Assembly (NCBI GenBank): GCA_910584245.1
Contig: CAJTZF010000009.1
Location: 1-64,000 of the forward strand
Reading direction: 5' to 3'
DNA from: an uncultured Eubacterium sp.
GTDB lineage: Bacteria > Bacillota > Clostridia > Lachnospirales > Lachnospiraceae
DNA length: 64,000 nt
Numbering within the stretch: the first letter of the stretch is position 1; each line of letters opens with the position of its first letter. This document shows, piece by piece, positions 17,390-26,601 of this stretch. The notes under the pieces were generated by a model. The model made no database searches. It was given only the letters and a program-made list of their open reading frames with translations, and was not told the DNA's origin. The translations under genes and the position numbers were made by a program.

Positions 17390-17899
17390 ATGAAAATAAG
17401 AAAGAAACTGGCAAAATCCATCAGCTATGATGCCAAAAAAAAGCGGTCCCGCTCATCTGTTAAATACATTGTTATCCATTATACCGGAAATAAGGGAGAT
17501 ACGGCAAAAGCAAACGCATCCTATTTTGCAACCTCAAATGCAAGACAGGCCGGCGCACACTTTTTCGTCGATAAAAAAGGGGACGTATACAAATCTGTAA
17601 ATATGAACCGCACCGCATGGTCCGTCGGCGGAAAATACTCCTTATCCGATGGAGCCGGATCCTACTATGGCAAATGCACAAATGCAAACTCCGTATCTAT
17701 CGAGCTTTGTGACTGCTGTACAAATACGAACTGGGAACAAAAAGCGGCCGTCCGGAACCTCGTAGCATACATTCAGAAGAAATGTCCCAATGCCAAAACA
17801 ATCCTTCGTCATTGGGACGTAAATGGCAAGCAGTGCCCCGCGCCGATGACCGGAAAAAATAATAAAAAATGGAACAACCTGCTACAATTCATTATGTAA
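17390..17899 (+). CDS. N-acetylmuramoyl-L-alanine amidase (endolysin)
   Basis: A 169-residue Amidase_2 type zinc amidase cutting the bond between MurNAc and the stem peptide. Zinc-ligand and active-site regions are visible: IVIHYTGNKGDTAKAN (His), GAHFFVDKKGDVYKSV (His), and ILRHWDVNGKQCPAPM (His...Cys). It is a single catalytic domain without a wall-binding module or signal peptide, so it depends on the holin. Its ATG immediately follows the stop codon of the preceding gene. Confidence 0.92.
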   Translation: MKIRKKLAKSISYDAKKKRSRSSVKYIVIHYTGNKGDTAKANASYFATSNARQAGAHFFVDKKGDVYKSVNMNRTAWSVGGKYSLSDGAGSYYGKCTNANSVSIELCDCCTNTNWEQKAAVRNLVAYIQKKCPNAKTILRHWDVNGKQCPAPMTGKNNKKWNNLLQFIM

Positions 17900-17937
17900 T
17901 CAATGCAACCCGATTTTCGCATTACCCAAGCAAAATA

Positions 17938-17995
17938 CGGAAATCTCCCCCCCATTTCACCGCTCACAGGAGAGCGTTTTTTATTTTACATAGGT
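17938..17995 (+). repeat. 58-bp intergenic repeat, copy 2
   Basis: Near-copy of 15330-15387, upstream of the tail-tube gene. Here CGCTC and GAGCG flanking ACAG form a 5-bp stem followed by TTTTTTATTTT, resembling a terminator, but copy 1 lacks this pairing. Together the copies mark the starts of two gene groups in the island. Confidence 0.6.
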
Positions 17996-18034
17996 AAGAT
18001 ACACAAAAATATAAAACACAAGGAGGAACAAAAC

Positions 18035-18799
18035 ATGACACAAAATGTAAACATGACAAATCGTGAGGTGTGCGACCTCATCTTCGTGGACTACGCCACA
18101 AAGAAACCATTTATGAACCTAGACTTCGCAAACGTTTCCACTACGGAACTCACTGGTGAATCCGTATTCGCTTACGGCGGCAAAGGACACCCAAAACGAG
18201 TACGCTTCGCAGGAGAACGCGGAGGTACGCTGACTATCGAAACGCAGATCCAGACCGTTAAGCTCTGGCAGATGGTAACGGGCGGAGAGCTTCACAACTC
18301 TGCAAAATTTGTAACAAGAGTTGAAAAAATAGCAGACGCAGGCGTAATCAACCTGGAGGACACTCCTGCAAAAGACAGCGTCGTTGTATATGCAGCCGGC
18401 GATGATTGCGGCACACCATTGAAATGCACAGTCAACGACAAGGTTATCACCCTTGACGCAAATTCCCAGAGCGTTTCTAATGTAATCGTCTACTATATGA
18501 AGCAGGTGTCCTCAGGCGCCCAGACAATTCGTATCAAGTCAACCAGCTTCCCAAAAGACTTCATCGTTTACGGTGACACCATTATGAATACGGAAGAAGG
18601 CGATGTGCTTCCTTATAAGCTCGTTGCCTACAAGGCTGCACCGCAGGCCAATTTGTCGCTCAGCTTCACTAACACTGGTGATCCGGGATCCATTACAATC
18701 ACATGTGACCTGATGGCGGACGGCGATGACAATCTGCTTGACCTCGTATTAATTGACGAGGACGCGACTGCGCCATCCGAAGAAACGGAAACTCCATAA
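18035..18799 (+). CDS. Major tail tube protein
   Basis: A 254-residue beta-rich protein (MTNREVCDLIFVDYATKKPF, then SVFAYGGKGHPKRVRF) with an Ig-like C-terminal part and an acidic tail. Size, position just before small assembly genes and the tape measure, and the independent strong AAGGAGG indicate the polymerising tube subunit of a non-contractile tail. No sheath gene is adjacent. The start at 18035 was chosen over an earlier in-frame ATG (17903) that lacks a ribosome site and would include the 58-bp repeat. Confidence 0.75.
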   Translation: MTQNVNMTNREVCDLIFVDYATKKPFMNLDFANVSTTELTGESVFAYGGKGHPKRVRFAGERGGTLTIETQIQTVKLWQMVTGGELHNSAKFVTRVEKIADAGVINLEDTPAKDSVVVYAAGDDCGTPLKCTVNDKVITLDANSQSVSNVIVYYMKQVSSGAQTIRIKSTSFPKDFIVYGDTIMNTEEGDVLPYKLVAYKAAPQANLSLSFTNTGDPGSITITCDLMADGDDNLLDLVLIDEDATAPSEETETP

Positions 18800-18810
18800 T
18801 TTTCCATCTG

Positions 18811-18842
18811 TGGGATAACGGCAGTCCGCTGCCGTTATCCCA
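18811..18842 (+). terminator. Perfect 14-bp hairpin after the tail tube gene
   Basis: TGGGATAACGGCAG pairs without mismatch with CTGCCGTTATCCCA around a TCCG loop. No T run follows. It may be a partial terminator or an mRNA-stabilising structure allowing high tube expression relative to downstream genes. Confidence 0.6.
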
Positions 18843-18879
18843 CCTCCCAAAACAAACTACTAAAAAGGAGAACTGACAT

Positions 18880-19098
18880 ATGATCACATATTTTAAAATG
18901 AAGCGTAAGGAATGGAAGGTAAAGGCACTTATTTATGAATTTATAACAGCCGCTGCAGAGAGCGCACAAAATCTATTTACTGCCTTGGGCGACATATCCG
19001 TTGACGAGCTAAGACAGGAATTGATCTCCGCAATTGCAGAACTTGCAAATGGACAGGCAGAAAACGAACAAAACCCAGAAAGGGAATCCCATACATAA
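18880..19098 (+). CDS. Small tail-assembly protein (72 aa)
   Basis: A 72-residue acidic protein with basic N-terminus (MKRKEWKVKALIYEFITAAA) and helical remainder. Its position between tube and tape measure is that of tail assembly chaperones, so that is the likely role, though no sequence family was recognised and no frameshift partner is evident. AAAAAGGAG precedes the start. Confidence 0.65.
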   Translation: MITYFKMKRKEWKVKALIYEFITAAAESAQNLFTALGDISVDELRQELISAIAELANGQAENEQNPERESHT

Positions 19099-19115
19099 GA
19101 CAGGAGGTGGTATTT

Positions 19116-19523
19116 ATGGATAATACCTGGAAAGCACTTATAAAAGCAGTATTGGACACTGGAACAGTGGAAAAGGAACTTAAAAAGCTGCAAAAAAAAC
19201 TGCAAAAACAGACGCTCCATGTACCCGCCGGGATAGATCAGGAAATTCTGCTGGATTCGATAAAAAAAGCTATCCCAAAGCTTACTTCCAGCATATATAT
19301 TCCTCTTAAAATAGTTGCGGATTACTCCGAAGGAAAGCGACAGGTAACGGACTTAACCAACTCTCTGCAAACCCAGCTAAACAGCCTGGTACAAGAAGCT
19401 GCCACGTTTGCGGATACGTTAGCCTCCATCGGCAAGACCCGCCTGGATGTGGAGTTAAATGCTAATTTAAAGAACACAGGTAGGGCAGAATGTTGTCCCT
19501 CCCAGCGAATATGCCTGTTATAA
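19116..19523 (+). CDS. Tape-measure protein, N-terminal exon or fragment
   Basis: The frame starts with ATG at 19116 behind AGGAGGTGG and reads as a coiled tape-measure N-terminus (WKALIKAVLDTGTVEKELKK, then LTNSLQTQLNSLVQEAATFA, then LDVELNANLKNTG). It loses coding character at about 19481 and stops at 19523 in non-coding sequence. The predicted coding part is 19116-19481 (122 residues). If the following insert is spliced out, this joins in frame to position 20015. Otherwise it is a separate 135-residue protein. Confidence 0.65.
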   Translation: MDNTWKALIKAVLDTGTVEKELKKLQKKLQKQTLHVPAGIDQEILLDSIKKAIPKLTSSIYIPLKIVADYSEGKRQVTDLTNSLQTQLNSLVQEAATFADTLASIGKTRLDVELNANLKNTGRAECCPSQRICLL

Positions 19524-20014
19524 TACCGTTCCCCGCCCAGAGGGCAGGTCTTTCGTATTATCCTTTATGAAATACATAATGGAATCTCGTGTGGAATGAA
19601 CCACCGTATACTTGTAAAGTATAGCAGATATGGTATCCCTCTACATTATGGATACACCCTTTCGCAATTAAGGGGCTTGGAACTCAGTATACAAATGCTG
19701 CTACTCTCCTGCGTGGCGACACAAAAGGCTATAGTGACAATGCAGTATTTGATGACAACGAGCAGATGACAGCGTACGGCATGTACAGAAATCCTTTAAG
19801 GATGGAAACCTCACAGAGCGCAACTGGCAATTGCTGCGCCAGATGAGTGCTAATCTCAGAGAGCATCAGGGCAGGCGGCATTCGGTGAAACTCCGTATGC
19901 TGCAAGGAGTGCTCCAGACTTTGCCGAATGTAACGGTTAGTAATTGCTGTTAGGAATCTTATCTCCTACATTTACATTTTGTTGGAACTCCCGTCGCCGG
20001 AGTGGATAAGAAGG
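19482..20014 (+). ncRNA. Structured insert in the tape-measure gene, candidate group I intron
   Basis: About 533 bases with no substantial frame but many stems: AGGGCA/TGTCCCT, GCCC/GGGC, TATACTT/AAGTATA, GTATCC/GGATAC, GCGCA/TGCGC, CATTCGG/CCGAATG. The 5' exon end ACAGGT pairs with internal GCCTGT (19513-19518), placing a U-G wobble exactly at the proposed splice site as in group I P1. The insert ends in G, and exon 2 CAACA can pair with TGTTG (19491-19495) like P10. Excision restores the tape-measure frame. A classical P7 (GACUA/UAGUC) was not found, so class and exact ends are uncertain; an IStron-like remnant is an alternative. No endonuclease or transposase is encoded. Confidence 0.5.
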
Positions 20015-23000
20015 CAACAAAATACTTTAACCACAAAACTTATAATCCAACTACATTTTTATTATTGCAGTTTGATATTAAAAGCAATAAATAACGAAAC
20101 AAATAAAATAGACACAGCAGATATAAACTCCAAGTTAGAAACAAAAAAGGATGCTGGCGCAGGCCAAGATAAACAAAGCGCACGCGATAAAACAAAACAA
20201 TTGTTTTCAAACGTTACTGCGGTCAGCAAATTATTACCAACAAGCGGCAGCCCCACATCGGATGCATCCCTCTCAACCGCAAATAATATGATAAAGGCTG
20301 TCGGTTCCATTGCAAAAAATATAGTAATTAGCGCCGTCGTTTTTAAAGGAATTGAGTTATTTATCACTGCGCTGGATTCGTTATATACTTCAGCTGACCA
20401 GGCAAAAGAAAACTTGCAAAATTCCCTCGGTGATTTCAACGAAACAACAGACAATCTTCAAGAATATGAAACACACCTTGAATCTTGCAAAAACAAAATT
20501 AAAGAGCTTCAGCAGTTATCAAAAAACGGCACAGTTTCTGTTGTAGAAACAGAGGAATTAAGATCGCTGACTAAACTAAATGATGAACTAGAACGAAAAA
20601 TCAGCCTCGAAAAAGAAAAACAACTAGATGAAGCAAAAAAAACACTGGAAGATGCCAAAACAGTAGCAAACAAAGAAGTACTAAGCGCTTATACCTATAT
20701 TGAGGGAACTGTTGACAGAGGCGCACCTATGTTTGACTCTGTTTTGCCTGAGGATGAATTAAAAACCGCTCTTGAAAAATTTTACTCCGGTGATGTAAGA
20801 AGCAGTCAAATAGACCCCAAAATAAAAATAGAACAAATGTATGAAACAATTTCTCCTGTAATTGGAGCCTATGATGACCTTACCAGAGCCGGCTATAAAT
20901 TATCAGAACAGGATCTTGCCCATTATAGTAAATTAAAAAAATTACAGGATGAATATCTCCTTTTCCGATATAACTTGAATGGTGTAAAGGAAACATTCCA
21001 GGCATTAAGCGAGGAACAGAAAAAAAATATCCTTCTTAATCGTTTAACAGAGCAGGGCCTATCCTCCGATAATGCAAAAAAAATCCTGAAGCATATTCCG
21101 AATGATGAACTGGATAAGCTGTGGGATAAAGATTTCTCTTTTGCGCCACCTGAATTATCCGACTACGCCACGGCCGATGAATATGGCAAAGCATACGCGG
21201 AAGCATGGCTAAATGCTGTAGAGAAAACATCCCTCCGCTCCCCTCTCTCTTTTCAGGAAGCTTGGGACTCTATCGGCAAAACTGGCGACGAACAAGCAAA
21301 TCAAGTAGCATTGGAGGATAGAGACAAGCTTCTTGAGCTGGCCGAAGCAGGCAGGCTTACAGAAGAGGCATTCAAGCAATCTTCTATCTCATCCATATTT
21401 AAAGAGGCGGGCATTTCCATTGAAGAGGCAACGAAAAAAATTAATAATATGAAAGCCTCTTCTGAACAGCTCTCATCCATGAAAACCGGAATTAGCTCCA
21501 TCACATCCATTCTTGAAGAGAAAAGAGAAAAACGCTCGGATGAGGACACAAAAACAGAAGGCGTTGATCCCGTCAACCTCAACAATATGCCAGATGATGT
21601 CAAAGCACAGACAAAAGAATACAAACATTTTGTGGAAGTGCTTGGTAACGGTAAATCCTCCATGGACGCCTGCGAAAAGGCGGCCAATAAACTTGCCTCC
21701 GCTTATGTAAACAGCGGCAACTTCCTGGCAAATCTGACAGATGAGAATCAAGATTATTATAAATCTGTACTAGAAGAAATGGGCGTTGAAAATGCAGCCG
21801 CCATTGTCACGGATTCACTCAACAGGCAAAAGGTAAATGCCCAGCTTGCGAACCTCAACCTGAGTAATACTACTGAAAATGAAATAACGGCGCTTGGCTC
21901 CTATATATCAGCCTTGGATGATTCAAGCAATTCCCTTGCCTATTATGCACTACAACAGCAAATTGCAAATAATAATGCACTGGATTCTTCTGACAGTATT
22001 TCAAATCTGCAATCCCTTGCAGAACAGTGCGGCATCACTGGCGAAGCAATAAAATGGCTGGGGTATTTGCAGGCAAGCCAGGCCAAATTAGAAGAATTAG
22101 AGGCAAAAGGCGGCGGAAATGGCGCTGAATGGGATAATACAATAAAGGATATCGAGTACTATAAAAAACGTATTACAAAAGCTGTCGACAAACGGGTAAA
22201 GGTTAATACTAAGGGAAATAAAAACACTAACGAGACTCCTAAAAATACAAACGGAACCCCATCCTCCAAAACGAAAGTAAAAGAGGAAATCAACTGGCTC
22301 GAACGCGCACTTGATGTATTGCAGAAAAAACTTGATACGACCTCATCTAAATTGAGTAATCTCTTTTCTGTAACCGCCAAAAACAAAAATCTAAACAAAC
22401 AGATAAAACAGATTGATAAACAGATCTCTGCCTATCGCAATGTAATAAATAAATATAATAGTAAAATGAAAAAGGCGGATAAAAAGTTAGTTTTCTCCGA
22501 CAACAAGAAAACAAATGATAACATAGTGAGCAAAATCAAAAACGGAAAGATAAAAGGCTCTCTTTCCTCCCTTACATCCACTTATGGAGAGGAGCCCGGT
22601 AAAAAAATCAAACAATACATCGGTTACTATGACAGCTATCTTGATTCAAAAAAGAAACTAGAAAATAAAAAAACAGAACGGCGGGAAAAGGTTCAGCAAA
22701 AATACCAAAACCGCGTTGACTACGCCGAGGCTGGCATTTCTCTATATGAGCAGCAAAAGGAAAATGCCGTCACAGCCAAAAAGAAAAACGACTATCTCAA
22801 TCAGGAGCTAAAGCAATATAAGGAATCGTACCGGTATCAGCTTTCGATTGCCAAGCTCAATAAAAATGCGACAGAACAGGCGCGCCTTCGCGCCGAGTAT
22901 GAGTCAAAAATCACCACATTAAAAAAAGAGCAGCTCCAAAACACACTGGATGAAAATTCAGGAAAAAATGACCTGCTCGAAGCCAGGCTGTCGAATGTAT

Positions 23001-26000
23001 CAAAAGCAGATGACAAAAACCAAATCCTAAACGAACAGCTCGGCATTGTCCGTGCCGACACGGCCGCCTATGAGAAAAATTATAATGACGCCCTCTCCTA
23101 CCGTTCCAGCCAGGGCAAACTTGCCTCCAACACCCTGAAAAAGGATAAAAGCAAGACATTAAAGAGCTCCCAAAAAAGTAAAATTAACAAGCTGATCTCC
23201 CAAAATAAGCCAATTCCCGATAACCTTCTAAACCTCTGTTCCCCAAAGACACAGGAACAGCTTTCAAAGTATAACGCATCACTTGACTGGGTAAGCGATG
23301 CATTAAAGAATAAAAACCTGAATGCCGAACAGAGTGCAACAAAAGAGCGGGAAATAGAGATAGAAAAACACCAGAACCTTGCCGACAAGCACCAGGCAGT
23401 CCTTAACCGGCACAGCGCTCAAAAGAACCTGGAAACAACCGGTGTAGGTAAAAACGCACACATCCAGGAAGAAATACAGGCAACAAATGCACTGTACAAT
23501 GAAAAGATTGCCATTGCCCAAATAGAAGGCAACATAGATGAAATGCAGCAATTACAAGCTGAACGGGAAAAAGCGATCCGTGATTTGGAGGCAGAACGGC
23601 ATTTGAACCTGGCAACCGACTATCAGGCACAGCTCGACACGCTTGCGGCACAAAGGGAAAATTTAAACACAGCCAATGAAAAAAATGCTCTCATAAACAC
23701 CGAAATGTACCTTACCAAACAGCTGTATCAGGAAAAAATGGAGGCAGCGCGTATTGAAGGGAACATTAACGAGCAGGAGAAACTGCAGGCGGAACTAACC
23801 CTCCAGCTCGTTCTTCTCGAAAAACAAAAGATGGACAACATCGTAGCTTACTATAACAACCTGCGTAAAATAAACGAACACCAGAACAAAAACCTCAGCA
23901 ATACAGTGGATGAGCTTGAGGCAAGGGGGCTCACTGTCTCGAGTAAGCTTTATTCTTCCCAAATTGCAATAAACAATGAAATGAAAAAAAAATATGAGGA
24001 AGAGCTTGCCAGCCTCATCGAACAGCACGCAAAAATCAAAGAAAATACAAAAGAGTGGTACGCTTCCCTGGATTCCATCCAGGCATGCAAGGACGGCATC
24101 CACGACATGACAAAAGAAAATATCCAACTCGGACAGTCCATCCGAAATATTGAGTGGGAGCTTGTAGGCAAAGTCAACGACCGACTTGATCTGGTGTCAT
24201 CCGAATACGACCTTATGAGAACACTTATGTCAAATCAAAAGATGACCGACGACACCGGCAGCTTCACCAAAGAGGGAACTGCTACCCTTGGGACCTATTT
24301 CGCGCAGCTCAAACTGACAGAGGAAAAAACCCGGCAGACAAAAGCAGCGCTGGACAACATGGATGACAGTATCGCCCGCAGCGAAGAAGGTTTCACGGAT
24401 GCGAAAGCACAGGAGGAACGACTGGAAAAACAAAAACAGTACATCGACCTTGTTAAAAATGAATATGAAATCCGGCAAAGTATTATAGACCAGATGAAAC
24501 AGGCCTACCAAGCGGAGATGGATCATCTCCAGGATCTCATCAACAAGAGAAAAGATCTTTTGCAAACAGAAAAGGACGCCTATAACTACAAACAGACTAT
24601 AGAGGAAAAAACGAAAAACATTTCCTCCATAAGCAAACAAATTGCGTCTTTGGAGGGTGACGATTCGGAAGCTGCGCAGACAAAAATCCAACAGCTCAAA
24701 GTAAGCCTGGATGACGCCAACAAGGATTTACAGAATACGGAATATGATAAATGGATCTCAGACCAACAGTCGATATTAGACGACCTGTACAATGAATACA
24801 AGGGGTTTATCGATGAAAAACTCAGTGATCCCAATATTTTGCTAGAGGAGGCACTCAACTATCTATCAAATATGAATGTCGCAGATGCAATGTCGGAGGC
24901 GCTCTCCCAGTATGCCAATGAATACGGTTATGATCCTACCGACGACTTTTCAAATATAACCGATGCGCTCGGCAATGAGGGCAGTATCGTAAATGCAATT
25001 GATTCTGCTGTGGTAACCATTCGCGACTTCTTTGAAGAACAGCAATCCTACCAGGATAAGGCGGATGATTTCATGGCAGATGTATCTACACTCAACAGCT
25101 CCGACATCAATAATAATTACAACGCATTATTGGAAGCAAAAGAACAATACAACGAGCAGGAGAGCTTTGAAGACGGTGTCAAAAACAAAATATCATCCAG
25201 TACCATGTCAACTTTAAAAGCCAACTACGAAACTGCACAAAAGATTGAAAACGATGCCAACCAAACAATAAATGCGATAAAAGCAATCGGGGAAGTTACC
25301 CTGGATGGACAAAAACAGCAGGCGATCGCAGATGCGAATGCCAGGTGGAATTCATTGACAGAATCCGGCAAACAAATTGTCCGGAATAAAGATGGTGAAG
25401 AGATCCTCCGGCAGGCAAATGAGAGATTGTCACATCTGCAGGCAGAAGAACAGCAAAGAGCGGCTTCACAAGCAGAACAGGCAAGACTGGCGCAGGAACA
25501 GGCAAACTTAGCTGCCAGGAACAGCCTGGATGATTTAATTAAGCAGACGTATTGGCAGGATGCCCATCTGCACGGTGGCAAAACCCAATGGAGCACAAGT
25601 AAATTGTCCACAGGCGATTATGGCGAAGTGCAGAAAAGAATCCACGACAAGGGATTAGCGAGAGACGACAAACCCTATGTAAATGCGGAATGGATCAAGG
25701 AAGCATTGCGACGGTTAGGTTACACAGGACCGGAAGGCCAGAGTGCGGGAACGCTTCTTAATTACATGAATTCGATCGGATATTCTGACGGAGGTATATC
25801 CAGTGTACTACAAAGAGTACCGACAATGAATGGTGATGACGGCTGGATCACGGTCAAAAAAGGAGAAGGAATTCTTAACCTGGAGCAGACAAAGCAATTT
25901 CAAAAGCTTGTCCAAAAGCTTGACGTGCTGAACCCGGCTGTAGATATATTATCACATCTCCGGACACTAAACTGGAATGCGGACCCAGGCCAGTATGCCG

Positions 26001-26158
26001 GTAATACCACCATTGGAGATCTACGCTTTCAAATCGAATTGCCAAATGTGGTCGATACTGACTCATTCGTAAAAGAAATTCAAAATAATCCAAAAATCGA
26101 AAAAGTAATACACAGTATGGTATATGAAAAAAACAGCTTATCAAAGTACCGCTGGTAA
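20015..26158 (+). CDS. Tape-measure protein, main exon (about 2047 residues)
   Basis: A very long, Lys/Gln/Glu-rich, largely coiled-coil protein. It has a hydrophobic segment near the N-terminus (SIAKNIVISAVVFKGIELFI), repeated alpha-helical blocks in the middle (ERHLNLATDYQAQLDTLAAQ), and a C-terminal GYSDGGISSVLQRVP, then DGWITVKKGEGILN region typical of Firmicutes tape measures. It sets tail length and is threaded inside the tube. At about 0.15 nm per residue the combined protein (about 2170 residues) predicts a tail near 325 nm, long for the siphophage group. The frame is open back to 19979 with no good ribosome site, consistent with translation starting in the upstream exon. The start given is the inferred splice junction. 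Confidence 0.8.
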   Translation, partial: QQNTLTTKLIIQLHFYYCSLILKAINNETNKIDTADINSKLETKKDAGAGQDKQSARDKTKQLFSNVTAVSKLLPTSGSPTSDASLSTANNMIKAVGSIAKNIVISAVVFKGIELFITALDSLYTSADQAKENLQNSLGDFNETTDNLQEYETHLESCKNKIKELQQLSKNGTVSVVETEELRSLTKLNDELERKISLEKEKQLDEAKKTLEDAKTVANKEVLSAYTYIEGTVDRGAPMFDSVLPEDELKTALEKFYSGDVRSSQIDPKIKIEQMYETISPVIGAYDDLTRAGYKLSEQDLAHYSKLKKLQDEYLLFRYNLNGVKETFQALSEEQKKNILLNRLTEQGLSSDNAKKILKHIPNDELDKLWDKDFSFAPPELSDYATADEYGKAYAEAWLNAVEKTSLRSPLSFQEAWDSIGKTGDEQANQVALEDRDKLLELAEAGRLTEEAFKQSSISSIFKEAGISIEEATKKINNMKASSEQLSSMKTGISSITSILEEKREKRSDEDTKTEGVDPVNLNNMPDDVKAQTKEYKHFVEVLGNGKSSMDACEKAANKLASAYVNSGNFLANLTDENQDYYKSVLEEMGVENAAAIVTDSLNRQKVNAQLANLNLSNTTENEITALGSYISALDDSSNSLAYYALQQQIANNNALDSSDSISNLQSLAEQCGITGEAIKWLGYLQASQAKLEELEAKGGGNGAEWDNTIKDIEYYKKRITKAVDKRVKVNTKGNKNTNETPKNTNGTPSSKTKVKEEINWLERALDVLQKKLDTTSSKLSNLFSVTAKNKNLNKQIKQIDKQISAYRNVINKYNSKMKKADKKLVFSDNKKTNDNIVSKIKNGKIKGSLSSLTSTYGEEPGKKIKQYIGYYDSYLDSKKKLENKKTERREKVQQKYQNRVDYAEAGISLYEQQKENAVTAKKKNDYLNQELKQYKESYRYQLSIAKLNKNATEQARLRAEYESKITTLKKEQLQNTLDENSGKNDLLEARLSNVSKADDKNQILNEQLGIVRADTAAYEKNYNDALSYRSSQGKLASNTLKKDKSKTLKSSQKSKINKLISQNKPIPDNLLNLCSPKTQEQLSKYNASLDWVSDALKNKNLNAEQSATKEREIEIEKHQNLADKHQAVLNRHSAQKNLETTGVGKNAHIQEEIQATNALYNEKIAIAQIEGNIDEMQQLQAEREKAIRDLEAERHLNLATDYQAQLDTLAAQRENLNTANEKNALINTEMYLTKQLYQEKMEAARIEGNINEQEKLQAELTLQLVLLEKQKMDNIVAYYNNLRKINEHQNKNLSNTVDELEARGLTVSSKLYSSQIAINNEMKKKYEEELASLIEQHAKIKENTKEWYASLDSIQACKDGIHDMTKENIQLGQSIRNIEWELVGKVNDRLDLVSSEYDLMRTLMSNQKMTDDTGSFTKEGTATLGTYFAQLKLTEEKTRQTKAALDNMDDSIARSEEGFTDAKAQEERLEKQKQYIDLVKNEYEIRQSIIDQMKQAYQAEMDHLQDLINKRKDLLQTEKDAYNYKQTIEEKTKNISSISKQIASLEGDDSEAAQTKIQQLKVSLDDANKDLQNTEYDKWISDQQSILDDLYNEYKGFIDEKLSDPNILLEEALNYLSNMNVADAMSEALSQYANEYGYDPTDDFSNITDALGNEGSIVNAIDSAVVTIRDFFEEQQSYQDKADDFMADVSTLNSSDINNNYNALLEAKEQYNEQESFEDGVKNKISSSTMSTLKANYETAQKIENDANQTINAIKAIGEVTLDGQKQQAIADANARWNSLTESGKQIVRNKDGEEILRQANERLSHLQAEEQQRAASQAEQARLAQEQANLAARNSLDDLIKQTYWQDAHLHGGKTQWSTSKLSTGDYGEVQKRIHDKGLARDDKPYVNAEWIKEALRRLGYTGPEGQSAGTLLNYMNSIGYSDGGISSVLQRVPTMNGDDGWITVKKGEGILNLEQTKQFQKLVQKLDVLNPAVDILSHLRTLNWNADPGQYAGNTTIGDLRFQIELPNVVDTDSFVKEIQNNPKIEKVIHSMVYEKNSLSKYRW

Positions 26159-26227
26159 ATGGGAAAAAAGCTGACAGGCCCGAAGGAACTCATTTAGCAA
26201 GTTCCCGGAGCTGCCGTATTAACGTTA

Positions 26228-26259
26228 AAAGAGGGCGGGCACGGCAGTCCGCCCTCTTT
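26228..26259 (+). terminator. Hairpin after the tape-measure gene
   Basis: AAAGAGGGCGG pairs perfectly with CCGCCCTCTTT around a 10-base loop. The arm itself ends in TTT. Likely a partial terminator or processing site separating the tape measure from the tail-tip genes. Confidence 0.6.
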
Positions 26260-26298
26260 ACTCTCCTAAAATATATAGAAAAGTGAGGACCGATCATT

Positions 26299-26592
26299 AT
26301 GCTATCATCAAAAAATAAAACCAATTACGAAACATACATCAAACTACTAAAGGACGAGAACGAAAAACTATACCGCAAAATTCCCCAGCTTCAAAAAGAC
26401 CTGGATCATGCGATTGCGGCAAAAGAAAAATCCTCAGCACTTTTAAATAAATACAAAAGTGAATATGAATCCCTTATAGCAGATGCAAAAAAGCTAATGG
26501 AAAAACAGAAAAAAACAGATCAGGAGATGGATAGAATTATGGAATCCTACAACAACGAACTGCAAAAGCTTATAGATGCGAAAGGACGGTGA
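26299..26592 (+). CDS. Small coiled-coil protein (97 aa)
   Basis: A 97-residue, highly charged, almost wholly helical protein (LKDENEKLYRKIPQLQKDLD) with heptad-like spacing. It lies between tape measure and Dit and probably belongs to the tail tip or its assembly; no family recognised. GTGAGGA precedes the start; it ends 9 bases before the Dit gene. Confidence 0.65.
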   Translation: MLSSKNKTNYETYIKLLKDENEKLYRKIPQLQKDLDHAIAAKEKSSALLNKYKSEYESLIADAKKLMEKQKKTDQEMDRIMESYNNELQKLIDAKGR

Positions 26593-26601
26593 TCCCAGAC
26601 T

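Noticed and set aside
17903..18034. N-terminal extension of the tail tube protein starting at 17903
   Set aside because: No ribosome site there, it contains the 58-bp repeat, and AAGGAGG sits right before ATG 18035.
19861..19935. Hairpin GCGGCATTCGG / CCGTATGCTGC as a group II intron domain V
   Set aside because: The AGC triad and two-base bulge of domain V are missing, the insert does not begin with GUGYG, and the same bases pair better as CATTCGG/CCGAATG.
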